Below, piece by piece: positions 1-12,240 of a stretch of 64,000 bases of DNA; positions within the stretch are counted from its first letter, which is position 1; each line of letters starts with the position of its first letter. The DNA comes from Dipetalonema caudispina (Eukaryota; Nematoda; Chromadorea; Rhabditida; Onchocercidae). A program made the translations under genes and the position numbers. The stretch lies in NCBI GenBank assembly GCA_013365325.1, contig JABVXV010000010.1, positions 372,001 to 436,000 on the forward strand. The letters run 5' to 3'. Under the pieces are notes generated by a model that was not told the DNA's origin, ran no database searches, and saw only the letters and a program-made list of their open reading frames with translations.

Positions 1-1133
1 AAAATTTTTATCAGATCTTGGCTGCAAAAACGTTTCGGAAATGAAAGCATTTGTCAGGGTTCGAAATCTCGACATACCGGTCTGTTGTTCATCACTGTTG
101 ATATGTGATTAAGAATTTTGTAGAAAACATTGGCCCATGGAAGACCGCTGCAAAACTTTCACTTAGCTGGCCGTCAAAATCAGAACAATTGAAAGTGAAT
201 TTAAATTTTCCAAGTATCAGACTTTCTGAAAAGGTAGTCTACAAAACACCTGAAAAATCAATAGTCATTCATTTCAAACAAAGTATCATGATCTCGTCTG
301 AAATTTGTGGAGTTGATCTAGGATTAAATGAGACATAACTCTAAGAGGCCAGCAAGGTGTTATATACTTCATGCTCGCAACGCATTATAAAGAAAATTTA
401 AATTATGCTCGTAAACATTATAAAAAAAGAATTTAAAAACATTCGAAAACTAGAAAGATTTGATGGAAACCTGAGAATACAAATACATGTATTATTGTGC
501 GGCGTATGTCGACAAAAAGCATACGTATACTGCGATTTTTCGTCTGTTAAGACAAATGAAAACAGTTGCACCGTTTCCGTATTATAACTACAAAAGCCAT
601 CGTTTTATTTCGTCAAGTATATTATCCGGGGTATTACATTTCGAGATATCGGAACACTTTAGAAAATGAAATTTAATCTTAATGAAGTCTTCTTATCACT
701 TGTAAGCCCATCTTAGCAGAGATAGTTTGAGGTGCTATTTCTCATCTTAGTGCTCAAATATGATGGACATCCTTGCGAACTGTTTTTTGCGCAAGACATG
801 GAAAAGGTTGCGAAAGAGAAGAAAAATGTTACCACTCTATATTTTTTCGAAATTTAGAACGACAATGCTGATGAATCAAACTTTTTAAACTTTTCTAAAC
901 CAACAACAAAACAAATGTCATACTACATTAAGACAAATGCTAGTAAAGAAAAATGAAAATTTTTGCCAAAAACTAACTCATCGACGCCACAAGGAAAGCT
1001 AAATTGAGTTACAGATTTTAGTGTTTGTTCATGATTGAAATCATCAGGATATTTTTGAAGGATGACCGCTAACCCACCATCCAACGCTGCGCCAACTTCA
1101 CAAAATACGTCGAACAAAGTTATCACATCTTTC
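1..1133 (-). CDS. rme-4: DENND1/connecdenn (RME-4) uDENN domain, partial
   Basis: Partial gene running off the left edge. Exons on the minus strand are 978-1133, 471-587, 78-147 and 1-21 (incomplete), and their phases close (2, 2, 0). The joined protein carries the start of a uDENN domain: LFDVFCEVGAALDGGL, then ILQKYPDDFNHEQTLKSV, FSFPCGVDD, FSFVLTDEKSQYTYAFCRH, CICIL and LPWANVFYKILN. These match, block by block, the connecdenn family pattern (VFCEV, F-P-DF, LKSV, F-FP, F-FVLTD, FCR, CILS-LPWF-VFYK-LN). Family knowledge: DENND1 proteins are exchange factors for Rab35 and work in clathrin-dependent endocytosis; C. elegans RME-4 acts in yolk receptor recycling. The 5' end is open: exon 978-1133 begins after a splice acceptor (ctttcag), so one or more upstream exons with the start codon lie to the right and were not found. 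The in-frame stretch before that acceptor is probably intron. Confidence 0.85.
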
Positions 1134-4100
1134 CTGAAAGTCCTTTCCAAATGTTCAGATGGGCAAAACAAATAAACCAAGGAAATTGAAGAAAAAAATT
1201 TCTTTTTCAATGAATTAGTCTATAGAAACATCCCAACATTAGAATTCAAATCTTGGAATTGAAATCTTGAACGGGAAATTTACCTATTCCGCGACATGTC
1301 TCATCAAAATAACAAATAATGAAAGATGACGACACCTTCTACAACCAAATAAAATACAACTCATCCAAACTGTTCAGCCCATAAAACTTCACCTGAAATA
1401 CGCAGATTCGTTTAAATATACAGATATTTTAATAAATGTCGAAATACGGTCCCTTCATCGGAAGCATTCGTTACAGGGTTCACGGAGATAAATAATCCTC
1501 CAAAATTATGAAAGCCAAATACAACCCATTTTTAACAATAGACATAGATAAAAGGCTTGAGTATTGGCAGCATAGTACTTTAAAATACTGAAAGATTTTG
1601 AATGCCTTAATGCGATAACCTTACACCTTCGCAAAAATCCCTCAGAAATCTTACCTTCCACTATGGAATCCCAATATTATAACCTGAAATATTTACCTGA
1701 CAAAGTAACAATGACATCCATCAATCCTAAAAACTAATCTGCTGGTTTTTGAAAGTAACGTACATAGGATATACGATATACAGCGTCTACTTTACGCTAT
1801 GCAAATAGGTGTTTTACCACACATCAAGTTACTTCACTGTATGGAATGAACACGTACATTGTTAGATCCGGGATATAAAAACAAAATTTCTAAACAAAAT
1901 GTTTACTTTCGTGTTGTGTATCAAATATCCAAAATTGAGAGTGATAATGAGAGGTTCAAATGCTGACAATCCATTAAGTCACATAAAAATTATTAGTAGA
2001 ACAAGAAATCTTAAACCAATTTAGAAGAGGGATAGAAAGTGGGAGCAAAAATTTGGAAGAGGAAAATAATTTCGAACCAATTCATAAACATCTAAAAGTC
2101 CAAAAAATTACATTTCAAATCGAATAAAAATTCGAAAATTCAAATACTAAAGCGTGTGTATAGGTGTGATGCAACCACTTCGGGAAAATGGCAAAGGAAT
2201 CGAATTTCCTTGCTTTTCACTGACAAAATAAACATAAATGACCATGACCTTAAACATTTGAAAAATTGTATAGGTTTGAGGGTTGGGTAGACACAATTAT
2301 AACTAAGCAGCATATATGTTTCAATAATAAAACCAAAGTTATACAACATGTTGAGAATTGAGCGCAACTGTAATGTAGGTCTGAACTTCTTAACAAGGAA
2401 TCAATCCTTCATCTCGACCATTGATGACATTCAATACTATCGGAAAAATTTTATCCATTGTTGATACATAAAATTCCTGCAGAAACTACACTTAACTAAA
2501 GCTTTATTCAACCTAGTAAAGAATCCAAAAGGAACTATTATTCACCACTACCTTTACAGACAGTGTCGTAAATTTTTTTCAGTAATTCGTAATCATTACT
2601 GATTCTTTAAAAGACAAGTCGACATCACAAAGCATTCATAACTTAAAATGAATTGAATTTCTTAGTGGTCGCACCAAAATTTAATTAAAGCAGTCAAATG
2701 TAAAAGTTATTCAAGAGAAATGGAGGATTGGAATGAGTCGGTAAACATTATCTTTCGCCACCTTTGAAAGTCCTTTTTTCTTACTGTCTTAGATCCTACA
2801 TCATTACTATTTGATTTAATTTCAGAATTTCCAAAATTTCGTCAAAAATTCAATTTCGAAAGAAGAATGAACCAAAAAGTGAAGGATTTGATTAGGATAT
2901 GGAAACAAAAATGCATCACACATGCATTTGTATAACGACAAAACAAGAAGTTACACTAAACGTTTATGTGGAATGTAAACTTCGTCGTGGTATCATGCAA
3001 TCAATACAAGCACCAAATGTAAAATTGATTAAAATGTGATGCACATGAAATCGCTATCCTTACAGAATTAATCTTGGAAAAATATAATTAATCTAGGGAA
3101 GCTATAACACGTTATCAGTAAAAACAGCCGTAATTTTTTACAGTATAAAATGTTGCACAGACATTACTTATCAGGCTAGTGACAGTAGCCATTCCAAACG
3201 AAATGAAAGATAATACTATGTTTTGGATTTATTAAAGAGAATGGTAATATATGTAAACCATACCAGTGTCCTATAATTTCTCTCCTGCTGAAGTCTAAAT
3301 CTGCATCACATCGCCAAGCTTTCCAGTACTACATCGTACAATTCTTACTCTCACCAAAGAGCACAAACATGGGATTTCGAATATCGAACGAAATTATCAG
3401 AGTGATAAGAACAATGACACATGCACAGTAATGCATAACTGCCTTCTATATTTCATACATTTGATCACTCTGCAGTGTTCTCATTTTTTGCAGAAACCCT
3501 AGACCAGCAACATTTTCAACCCCAATCAAAAGTCGGAAATGTCCCAAATTTCACGCCAAATAAATTAAACACAAAAGAGAGTAGAAAAAATCTCAGATTT
3601 GATGTGCTCACTGTAAAGTACATAATCATGACGAAGTATGTTGATCGATGATCAGTAAACTAGTAACTTGACGAGGTTATTCGCAAGCCATGAATACTTC
3701 TGTACACAATAGTTTTTTGTTTTTGCTTTATACATCAGTAATTGTTTGCTGGCACACCCAAAACTGACCCGTTACTTACTCTGAAAATATGATAAGTATA
3801 GTTAAATTGAAAAAAATGGTAGCATAATATCCGATATTCCATCCTAAAAACAACTGAAAGTAGCTAACATGCCATCACTTGTTCTCAAGATCTAATATAC
3901 GTCTACTTATTGAAAACCAGTATTTAAGAGCTAAAAAAAAGTCTTTCAGTGAAAGAGAATGACCATTAACCTTATCCATCCTTTCACCTACATCCCCCTC
4001 AAATCTTAAACAAAAACTGAATTTTACTTCAATCTTTGTTTATTGTAATTAGTATAAACTTTAAAAAAATCCAGCTGAACATTAAACGATATTTTAATAA

Positions 4101-4155
4101 ATCCTAAATACACTCATTTTCTTTTTTTTAGTTTCAAAAATAGTAAAATGTACCT
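1134..4155. other. Gene-poor spacer between rme-4 5' side and kin-20 3' end
   Basis: AT-rich sequence with no exon I can support. It should contain the missing first exon(s) and promoter of the rme-4 gene, which reads leftward, and the 3' untranslated region of kin-20. The one sizeable ORF here (2140-2367, minus) has no recognisable family pattern. Confidence 0.5.
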
Positions 4156-7100
4156 TTATTGTTCAATAGTCATTCTTTGCTGCGAAATCTGCTGAACCTG
4201 CGACGGCTGCATACGCTTAGCGGTTCTGTAAAGAATAAAAATGGTTCCAAAATGGAAAAGCAGGTAAGAAGACGGAATATAATAAACCAATTGAGTCCTT
4301 TTTTTGAATACAATCAGTAGTGAGAGCAAATTATTTCTCTCACGCAACTTATTCGTTAGATCAATTAAGCAATGACAACCAGGCTAATTTTATTTTCGTT
4401 CAATTTGATTTGAATTACAGCTGCGAAACACAATGTCTTGTAATGATGATGATGAAAGTTTAGAAACAAAAAAAAAAAAAAAAAAAAAAAAAAAACTGGA
4501 AATGAGAGTCTTCAACTTCTTACTTGAGCAAATTCCAGTCGAAAACATAATCATAGGTGAAACCCTGTCGATGGAATAAATTCCGGAAGAGCTGACGTAA
4601 GTGCGAATAATCCGGTTGTTCTTCGAAGCCTAGACATTTGCAGTACTTCAGATAAGCAGCAAAAGCTTCTGAAAATGATACGATTAATTTTGGAAAGCCA
4701 AAACAGTGATGCGTGTGAAAAGGTTACGTTTTACTGGATATATGCCATTCAATTTACGGTCATATAAAACAAGATTTTTATTTATCATTTCGTTTCTGGT
4801 AACCATTTATTTCAAGAAAAGATGCAAGGAATTTATTTGCATCCAAAACGGTTGTTATAACACAGTCGAGAAAAATTTAAATTCCAAATTACAGAAAACC
4901 TAAATATTGAACGCATATAAGAGTTAATGCAAAACAACCGAAGTGATAAAAAACTTACCTGGATATCCAGCACAAAGCTCTTCGACAGGTGTGCTCATTT
5001 TTTTCTCCGAGATCTTATCATATTTCTGTCGTTTTGTTGCTGCTTTCAAACCTTGCCAGGGCAAGGTGCCTCGATTGAAATACATAAGTACATACCCGAG
5101 TGATTCAATATCATCCCTTCGACTCTGTTCTACAAAAAAAGGTTTCATCCTACTACTTCTATTCAAGTATCCGTTAACAACTACCTTAGATATTATTGCT
5201 GCATTAGTAGACCCAGTAACAATAAGTCAAATTATCCCTTCATTCCTATCACCTTGTCATAGAATGTCACCATTTTCAGTAAAAGCGCAAACAATACAAA
5301 AAGTCAGTTTCACTTTTATATTTATGACATAATACTCATATTCACACCTATTCCAAGGTGAGTGTTGACAGATGCATATCTTGCCGTTCCAGTAAGGTTC
5401 TTATTTTCTCTATAAGAAATATGAGCATGTGTCCTACTACAGCGATATTTCTTTGCAAGTCCAAAATCAATAATCTGAAACGCATTCAAGTAAAATTTAC
5501 AGGAAACAAATTACGTTTCTAATACTGTTTTGACAGACAGAATAAAAAAACTGCCAGTAGTATTATTCAGCAGTGTTCTAAATGGATAAAATCCGTTGCA
5601 ACCATATTCTAAAAATTTGCAGCCTTTAAAATTTTTCATTATATGTGTTATGACGCGGCATATGTCTAGAAATGTGAAAATCAAAGAGACTTACATAAAC
5701 TAAATTGCCTTTCTTGCCTAATCCCATCAAAAAATTGTCAGGTTTGATATCACGATGGATAAAATCTCTCGAATGAATATATTCGATGCGGGAAAGCTGA
5801 AAACTAATTCATTTCGAAACTCAGAATTCTGAGTTTTGAATATCAGGATGATCTATCTAAGAACTTGCTTCCAGATATTTCTTCATCAATTTATGGTCCA
5901 TTTCCTTCATAAGTGGCGGTTTTACAGCACTTCATAACCAGGAGAAAATTTGCTGCAGATAAAAACTTTTCGTACTGACTATAATAATCAGAACTATGGA
6001 ATGTATGTTTAGTGATTATTTAGAACATTGTTGTGTAACTTCAACTATCTGATTAATTGATTTACAAGAATTTCAATGTTTGTTACCGGCTCCTCTTCCT
6101 AATGCTTTCTAAACTTTCCGATAATGCTAAACCTATACCATAATACATAGAATTATGAAATGAAGCTTGAAATCTAAGTCATACTATTCTTTGTTGAATG
6201 ATTATCGAATACACATTACGTAATTTAAAATAATGAGTTTCAAATATTTGAACAAATCTTACCATTTGGTCAGCTAAGAGCAATACAGTCTTCAGAGTAA
6301 ATTTTCGAGAGCAAAAATTAAATAAATCTTCCAGAGATGGTCCCAATAGCTCCATTACCATAACATTGTATTCGCCTTCGTAACCACACCATTTCACCTG
6401 ATAAAATGTTCTTTGCAGGTAACTACTAAGTTTCGAAAATTTTTTTCTCAAAAAATCAAAGTATTGTTCTAAACTAGCAAATTTATGCTTACTGTTAAAG
6501 TATTATCAGTTTAGTTTTTCCGAACTGAAAATTCATAATTGTATCATCTAATTTGAGCAATTGGAATTAATTAAACGTTACTGTGAGAACTTCGTACATG
6601 TAACTGCACGTTTCCTTATAAAATATAACTATTACTAAGGCAAATTTAATTAGAGAGCCCGAACTCAGTCATATCAAGAATAAAAATATTGTCAAACAAC
6701 TGTCTTAATTTATGCAAGTTGCTCAAGACAAAAAAGTCGATCGAGTTACGAATGGGGTACCACGAATAATATTCACCTGGGGAATACCTATTCCTCCACT
6801 CATCAGTTTATATAATCTAGCCTCGATGTGCAGCTGTGGATGCTTAGTTTTCACGCATTCCAACTTGATTGCTACCTCCTCCTGTGTTACAATATTCTGG
6901 CCTGAAAACAATAGACGTGATTAATTTAAAAAAAAAAAAAGTGGAAGTGAGAAAGAAATTGATTTAATCTGTTAAATATGTTAAATAAGAAAAACCATGA
7001 CAGAACAGAACCATGCTTCTCACCACTTCGTATTCTTTAAATTTACTTCTGGACTTCGTTATAAATACTATTTACTATATCATTAAAGTCAAGAGCGCAA

Positions 7101-8219
7101 ATTCTAAATAAAAATTTCTAAATAAAATTCACTACCCAAATAGATGTCACCAAATGAACCGCTGCCAATTTTGCGACCAAGTCGAAAACGACCACCAACC
7201 CTAAGCTCCATAAATACTGCAAATATATACAAATATATATATATATATATATGAATATCTTAGTACAAAATATTGAAGGACGGATGAAAACACTGAATTC
7301 TGCATTCAAAAAACGTTTCTTGCATCCGATCATTCTTCTGAGTGAAAAACCAGTCATGCTAATTTCGACATCTCAAGATATTAAAGCTCAGAGAACTCGA
7401 AAGAATAGCAACGACTAACTATACAGATACGTAAAGAATGGAACAAAGAAGCAACAACAATGTCTACAATTAAAAATCTTAAACAGCTGGAATTAGGCAT
7501 GAAAAATAGCCGGTAAAATTGTAATCATTCGGAAAACCGTATTCAAAATAATGACACCACCAATTATTCCCAATAAAAAATGTACACAAACCTACGGATG
7601 ACATCACATAATCCATCCCACTTCCATCCAACCATCCATCCATTCATCCACCCACTCCCCCCTCCCCATCCCCCAAGCCACCCCTTTCACCTCTCCCTTT
7701 TACACTGTCAAACCAATGCAAACCAATCAACCACCTTTGACGATGTTGCTTGTGAAAAATTTATAATTGGCGGACAGTTGCGCTGTGTTTTTCTTGGCAA
7801 CTTTATAAAGGTCATCGAAATTAATGCACGAATTGCTGTAAGTGAAGTGAATGTTTCCCTACGGAAAATTACGTATTGAATAATACGTGAAAATAAAGGA
7901 GCATTTGATATGCGTGAAATGAATGGATATATATTGCTACAATCAAAATTTTACATAGCATATTTTCACTTTTTTCCTGATTTTCCTTGCATACACAGGA
8001 ATTGTACTCAGAAAAGCTGGGAACAGTTAAAGCTTACCAATTTTTTTTTTTGGTAGAAGAATAATGTACCTGAAAAATCAACTGGCTTAACTGATATTTT
8101 TTTCGTATTTTTAACTGATAGCGCATTTGTGGTAGACGTTGACGCACCGTGAAGCTGATGTGAGTTTGTTGACTTCATATGCGTTGATGGTAAAGTACGA
8201 TGAGACAAATTTCTGGAAG
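4156..8219 (-). CDS. kin-20: Casein kinase 1 delta/epsilon, KIN-20
   Basis: Serine/threonine protein kinase. Exons: 8070-8219 (leader), 7136-7216, 6777-6901, 6263-6397, 5695-5796, 5348-5474, 4959-5129, 4524-4668, 4156-4225. From the ATG at 7211 they encode 316 residues beginning [20 protein letters not shown], nearly identical to animal CK1 delta/epsilon. Visible motifs: glycine loop [17 protein letters not shown] lysine, HRDIKPDN catalytic loop, DFG, TARYAS (followed by VN where most CK1s have IN), and [17 protein letters not shown]. The leader exon is in frame with the kinase (..VDFS|VF-MELRV) and lacks an upstream stop in the exon, so a longer isoform with an N-terminal extension of about 50 residues starting in an unseen exon is likely. 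The kinase core ends at DWNLLK, followed by only about 20 tail residues ([12 protein letters not shown]..) and a stop, much shorter than vertebrate CK1 delta tails. A GT donor-like site follows the stop. Confidence 0.95.
4468..4495. repeat. Poly-A tract in kin-20 intron
   Basis: Uninterrupted run of about 28 A in the last kin-20 intron (poly-T on the coding strand, near the acceptor side). Simple low-complexity DNA; length may be uncertain in an assembly. Confidence 0.9.
7233..7252. repeat. (AT)n microsatellite upstream of the kin-20 ATG exon
   Basis: About ten AT units lying a few bases upstream of the splice acceptor (ttgcag) before the exon with the kinase start codon. It forms part of that intron's AT-rich 3' end. 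Confidence 0.8.
7612..7655. repeat. (CCAT)n-like repeat in the first kin-20 intron
   Basis: Imperfect CCAT/CCAC tetranucleotides followed by a pyrimidine-rich stretch to about 7700, clearly more C-rich than its surroundings. It sits inside the intron between the leader exon and the kinase exon. The ORF across it is a by-product of the repeat. Confidence 0.7.
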
Positions 8220-8656
8220 CTATAAACAAACGAAAAAAAAAAAAAAGCAATGAATGTAGCATGCAGATCAACAAAAATCAAGTAGTCTTGACAACAGTAA
8301 CCTAGTTAGAATGAGTTGACGACTGCACCAAACGTATAATAGATTTGACAATGGTATTACAATGTTAAATATTACATTTGTATTTTTCAATTTACATGTT
8401 GGACAAATCGCTTATTCTACCAACTGCATTGAATCCATGGTCGTTTTTCTTTTTTCTTTTTTTTTTTTTTTTTTTTTGTTTATTAAATTACAAGTTATAA
8501 AGTTTTTTTTGCATATTTGAATTAAATTACTGTTCCGCTCCTAAGTAATTCATTGAAAAATTAGAAATAAGCGCATTATAACAGACGCGATTCAGTTATA
8601 CTGTTTTGCTGGCCTTCGTTTGGTTCATTTGTATCAAGCCGGAGGGGATTTGGATC
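8220..8656. promoter_or_regulatory. Divergent spacer kin-20 leader / DXO-like gene
   Basis: About 440 bases between the minus-strand kin-20 leader exon and the plus-strand DXO-like start codon. It holds a poly-T run (8461-8477) and is AT-rich. Because the two genes read away from each other, it probably supplies 5' sequence to at least the DXO-like gene. The kin-20 leader exon begins at a splice acceptor, so its promoter may lie further right or share this gap. No defined promoter motif is visible. Confidence 0.35.
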
Positions 8657-11600
8657 ATGAGTCGATTTTCATCATCAGATCGCTATCATATGTTTCAAGA
8701 TGTCGATCGTTGGGACCCATTAACTTCGTTTACTCGACATTATACTGTCGTTGGATGTACCAATGAAAGAAATGAACGAACTGTACCGGATACTTTGAAA
8801 AATTTTAAAGTGGAATCTTTGTTCGACTACTCTCTGCTGCAAAATGGTTACAATAGAAAAAAAATTATCCAACTGGATGGAATTGCACCAATTATTGAAG
8901 GCATGCTTTTTTCTTACTGAAGCAGCAGATAATATTGGAATATCTTACAACATTGTTGATTATCAGATATTATAGATGAGGATGAACCGTATTTCAAAGG
9001 AGATGCATGCAAGCTAGAGTATCGTCGACGAACTCAAGGTACAGTGGTAGAAGCGAACTATTCTATGGAAGTTCCAATTGCGCTAACCCGTTATTTGCGC
9101 CCGAATTTGAAATTTGATATTGTTACCACCAAGACGTTCCTTGCGATGCTTTGTAGGTAGGCATTTCAAACTTGTATTGCCTATCTTTCCCTTCACCTTA
9201 ATATTTTCTTGCTTCCTATCTCATTTCGTGAACTGAAAATTCAAATTAGGGTCTGATAGATAGCCGTGGCATTCCTTTAAACACTATCCTACATAACTGT
9301 GGGAACTGTCGGAGAGACTTATTCTATGAGTAATTCTAGGCTTCTTTCCTTCCTTGCTACCCTTTTGTTCTTCCTTTACTTCGGAAATAAATTAACATTA
9401 ATTGAAAAATTCATTTAGGTCCACTAAAAGATACCGTGGGAGCATTACTCGGACAAATATCTCGAAAAAAAATTTTTCTACATACATTGATGATTGGGTA
9501 GGTCATATCAGTGGCAGTGTGATAGTTCGTTCTTTTTTTTTTTTTTGTTTTTCCTGTAAATTTTTAATATACTGTTTGTAGATTCATCGACAATGAGCGT
9601 CGCTTTTATCGCTTTAATATCGAACGAATTGGAAATTTAATAATCGTCGAGGAAGTGCCTTTCGGCGATGCACGCCCTTCTAAAACCTATCTCCAAGGAG
9701 CTCTGGACATTTTAACAGGCCGGTAAGTCATTATACTTTGGAGATTCAAAAATGAAATTTAAATGAAGTTACAAGCATAAATTGGTGAAAAAAAAAGTGA
9801 AAAAAATGTTCTCTTAGTAAGTATTTTACAAATTTCAAAAACTTTCTCATTAAGCAGGATAATACATCCTCATTCCTATATTTGTTCCTGGAATTGTGAA
9901 AGTATTAGCTGAAAACAATTAAACCTGACCAATAATTTGAATTATGAATCATGCTTAAAGCCTTAATTTGAAAATTAGAAGCAAAAATGAATCAGGTTCA
10001 AAAATTTTGAAACGTGGTATTCAAGAGCAAGTATGGATTATCGGCAAGTAGCATTGTGTGAATTTGGTACAAAGCGCATTCTATTGCGCCAGCATGTTGA
10101 TTTAGCGGAACCTTCATCAGTTGGACGAATCCGTACGCATACCCAATGGCAGCGAAGTAATTAGTTGATCTCTCTTCTGGGATAACTGAAGGATAAAGAA
10201 TTAAATGCGGTTTTGAAAAGATTGAAAAAGGAGAAAGATTTTAAATAAACCATCACTTTCTGAGTGTTTTTGTAGTGAAAATGCTTTCCATTTACTTCTT
10301 CTTCCATATCTTTTTTTCCTCTGTAACTCTTTTGCTATTTCTCCTTAGCATACTTCTACATTGCTAAGGCATCTTTCCAATCTCGACCTTCTAAGGATAG
10401 AAAAGGTATCTTTATGATTTTATTCTTCTTATTCCTTCACTTCTTTATTCTTTAATCGATTCTATTTCTTGGATATTTTAGACATTGTTCGCCAACATCC
10501 TAAAGAACCGTTCCTTCCGATACTGAATGATACAATTGCATCGATGTCAAAAATTGAAGGATTCCTTAGCCATCCCGATCCCATTTTTCACATTGATGGC
10601 ACTAATGTTGCGATTCGGGGTCCACTAGTGTATGATTGTTTTTCATTTACTTAAGGAAACCAGTCTAAAAAGCATTTACTCCAAAATAAATTTGTTGGAA
10701 AAAAAAAAAAAAATGCAACTCTGATTGTAGGCCAGAGGCACCAAAAAAGCCAATCGAAATAATGTGTCGATCGTTCCAACGCTTTTCGGTATGTATTTCA
10801 TTGTAATATTTTATCAGTTTTATTCGAACGACGTGCTAATTTACATATATTCAAAGAATTAAGGATGAAGAACTTTAATTTTAAGTATTTGAACAAAATC
10901 TAGTAGGCTGATTTCAATTTTATGGAACCATACGATGTAAATATTTGAATCACCGGAGTTTCAAATTTTCTAGAATTTCCGACGACTTTTAATTCTAGTT
11001 TGAGAACCTTCAAATGAAATGGCCAAATATGGTCTTTTCGGCTGCTGACCGTATCGTTAGTATCCTGCATGTTCGAGGATTGATCGATCACAAACCAAAA
11101 AGTTTCAGCTTCCACGACATAGCACCTAAAGGTTACTATAGAATTTGCAACTTGATGGTTGATTGTTCACTCCACTTACTTTTCTTACTTTCCGAGAATC
11201 ACTGCTTATCAGATTCTGTAGAGGAACTTTTTGAAAAGTTCTCAAGTGAAGCAACAAATATTGAGAGTGACACGGTAACCGAAATTAATTAATTGGTCAA
11301 TGAAAGATAAGGGGGTAATGGAGTGGTGAATGACTGAACAGTAGCAATATCACATGATTCTCTCGAAACTAGCACTTGTATTTCTGAAAATACAACTTAA
11401 TATTTCCAACTCAGGATATAAGAATACAATGGCACGCGCATCGGCACTTTGCCGACACATCTTTGATTACATAAAAGCAATTGGCAACTCTGACTGTGAT
11501 AAGTTGGCCCTGATCTGGTTCGTTTCGAATTTTTTGAAAATATGAAATGTTGGTTTTTTGCATACTGACTATCAAAGAACTGATAATTATCTTTTCTTGC

Positions 11601-11830
11601 CGATTTGTTGCTACTTAGCAGATTTTACCACTTGAATGTTGAAGAATATGACATAGAAATCAAGTGAATTAAATTTTTAATTTAGGGTAAATGACAAACA
11701 ACTCCCATTGGATGTCAATGATGGTAATCACTTGGTTCTGTACCGTCGTCGTATGGGAGGTAGAGCGTTTGATGAAAGCTCATTTGTTTCGCCGCCACTT
11801 CGTACATCAATCCTTCGTACATTCCAGTGA
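8657..11830 (+). CDS. Divergent DXO/RAI1 (EOL-1/DOM-3) family protein
   Basis: Twelve exons: 8657-8900, 8967-9152, 9419-9497, 9582-9722, 9996-10156, 10349-10405, 10482-10619 or 10627, 10731/10736-10788, 10999-11131, 11213-11266, 11415-11517, 11686-11830; about 497 residues. Family call rests on ordered similarity to DXO/Rai1 decapping nucleases as I remember them: N-terminal FDYSLLQNGYNRK, DIVTTKTFLAML (cf. DI-T-RG---KL), NLIIVEEVPFGDA (cf. G-L-I-EVPEA), LTGRRF-NFE (cf. FTG-KFE), FGTKRILLRQHVD (cf. -G--LLL-GEVD), and MKWPNMVFS...LHVRGLIDHKPKSF (cf. LKWW-QSF..-GFR---G-V). Family role: removal of defective 5' RNA caps and 5'-3' decay; EOL-1 in C. elegans affects olfactory learning. Here the EVD motif reads HVD and no intact E-x-K follows, so activity is doubtful. 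The first intron seems to use a GC donor (8901). Junctions 7/8 and 10/11 close in frame only with weak sites. Confidence 0.6.
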
Positions 11831-12240
11831 AAAAAAAAAAAAAACTTTTTTTCTTATAAAATTGAAATCATTTCTAGTATGTATTCATATCAGTTTTGCT
11901 TCAATTAGAAATAAAATGTCTTTATTTTATTCGATTAACGTTGAATTTCAAAGTTATGTTAAAGTATGGTGATATTATCCACAAAACTAACTTTGACGAA
12001 TAGAACCAAAGTGAAATGAACAATGCCATGTGATCAGATCAAACGAAGGACTAAGAATTACCCATCCGAAATCTTTCATTTTGTTTTATTTTTGTTTAAT
12101 TTTAAGCCCCATGGCGCCACTGATTACATTTCGCTGCACAGTGTATAAAGACGTTCCTTAATTTATTCGTCATTTTACAAGATTTACTGAAACGATCACA
12201 ACTTTTGATATTTCACATGTATTTTTCTTCAGTATTCCAA
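11831..12240. other. Convergent 3' spacer
   Basis: About 410 bases between the stop of the DXO-like gene (plus) and the stop of the saposin-like gene (minus), so it holds both 3' ends. An A run starts directly after the DXO-like stop at 11831. No gene seen. Confidence 0.6.

Noticed and set aside
105..669. Plus-strand ORFs of 60-77 codons at the left edge
   Set aside because: They lie antisense to, or overlap, the minus-strand DENND1 exons and have no family pattern.
4943..5332. 129-codon plus-strand ORF
   Set aside because: Antisense shadow of the kin-20 exon at 4959-5129 and its flanking intron.
7580..7879. Pro/His-rich plus-strand ORF
   Set aside because: Translation of the CCAT-type repeat in the kin-20 intron; no coding signs outside the repeat.
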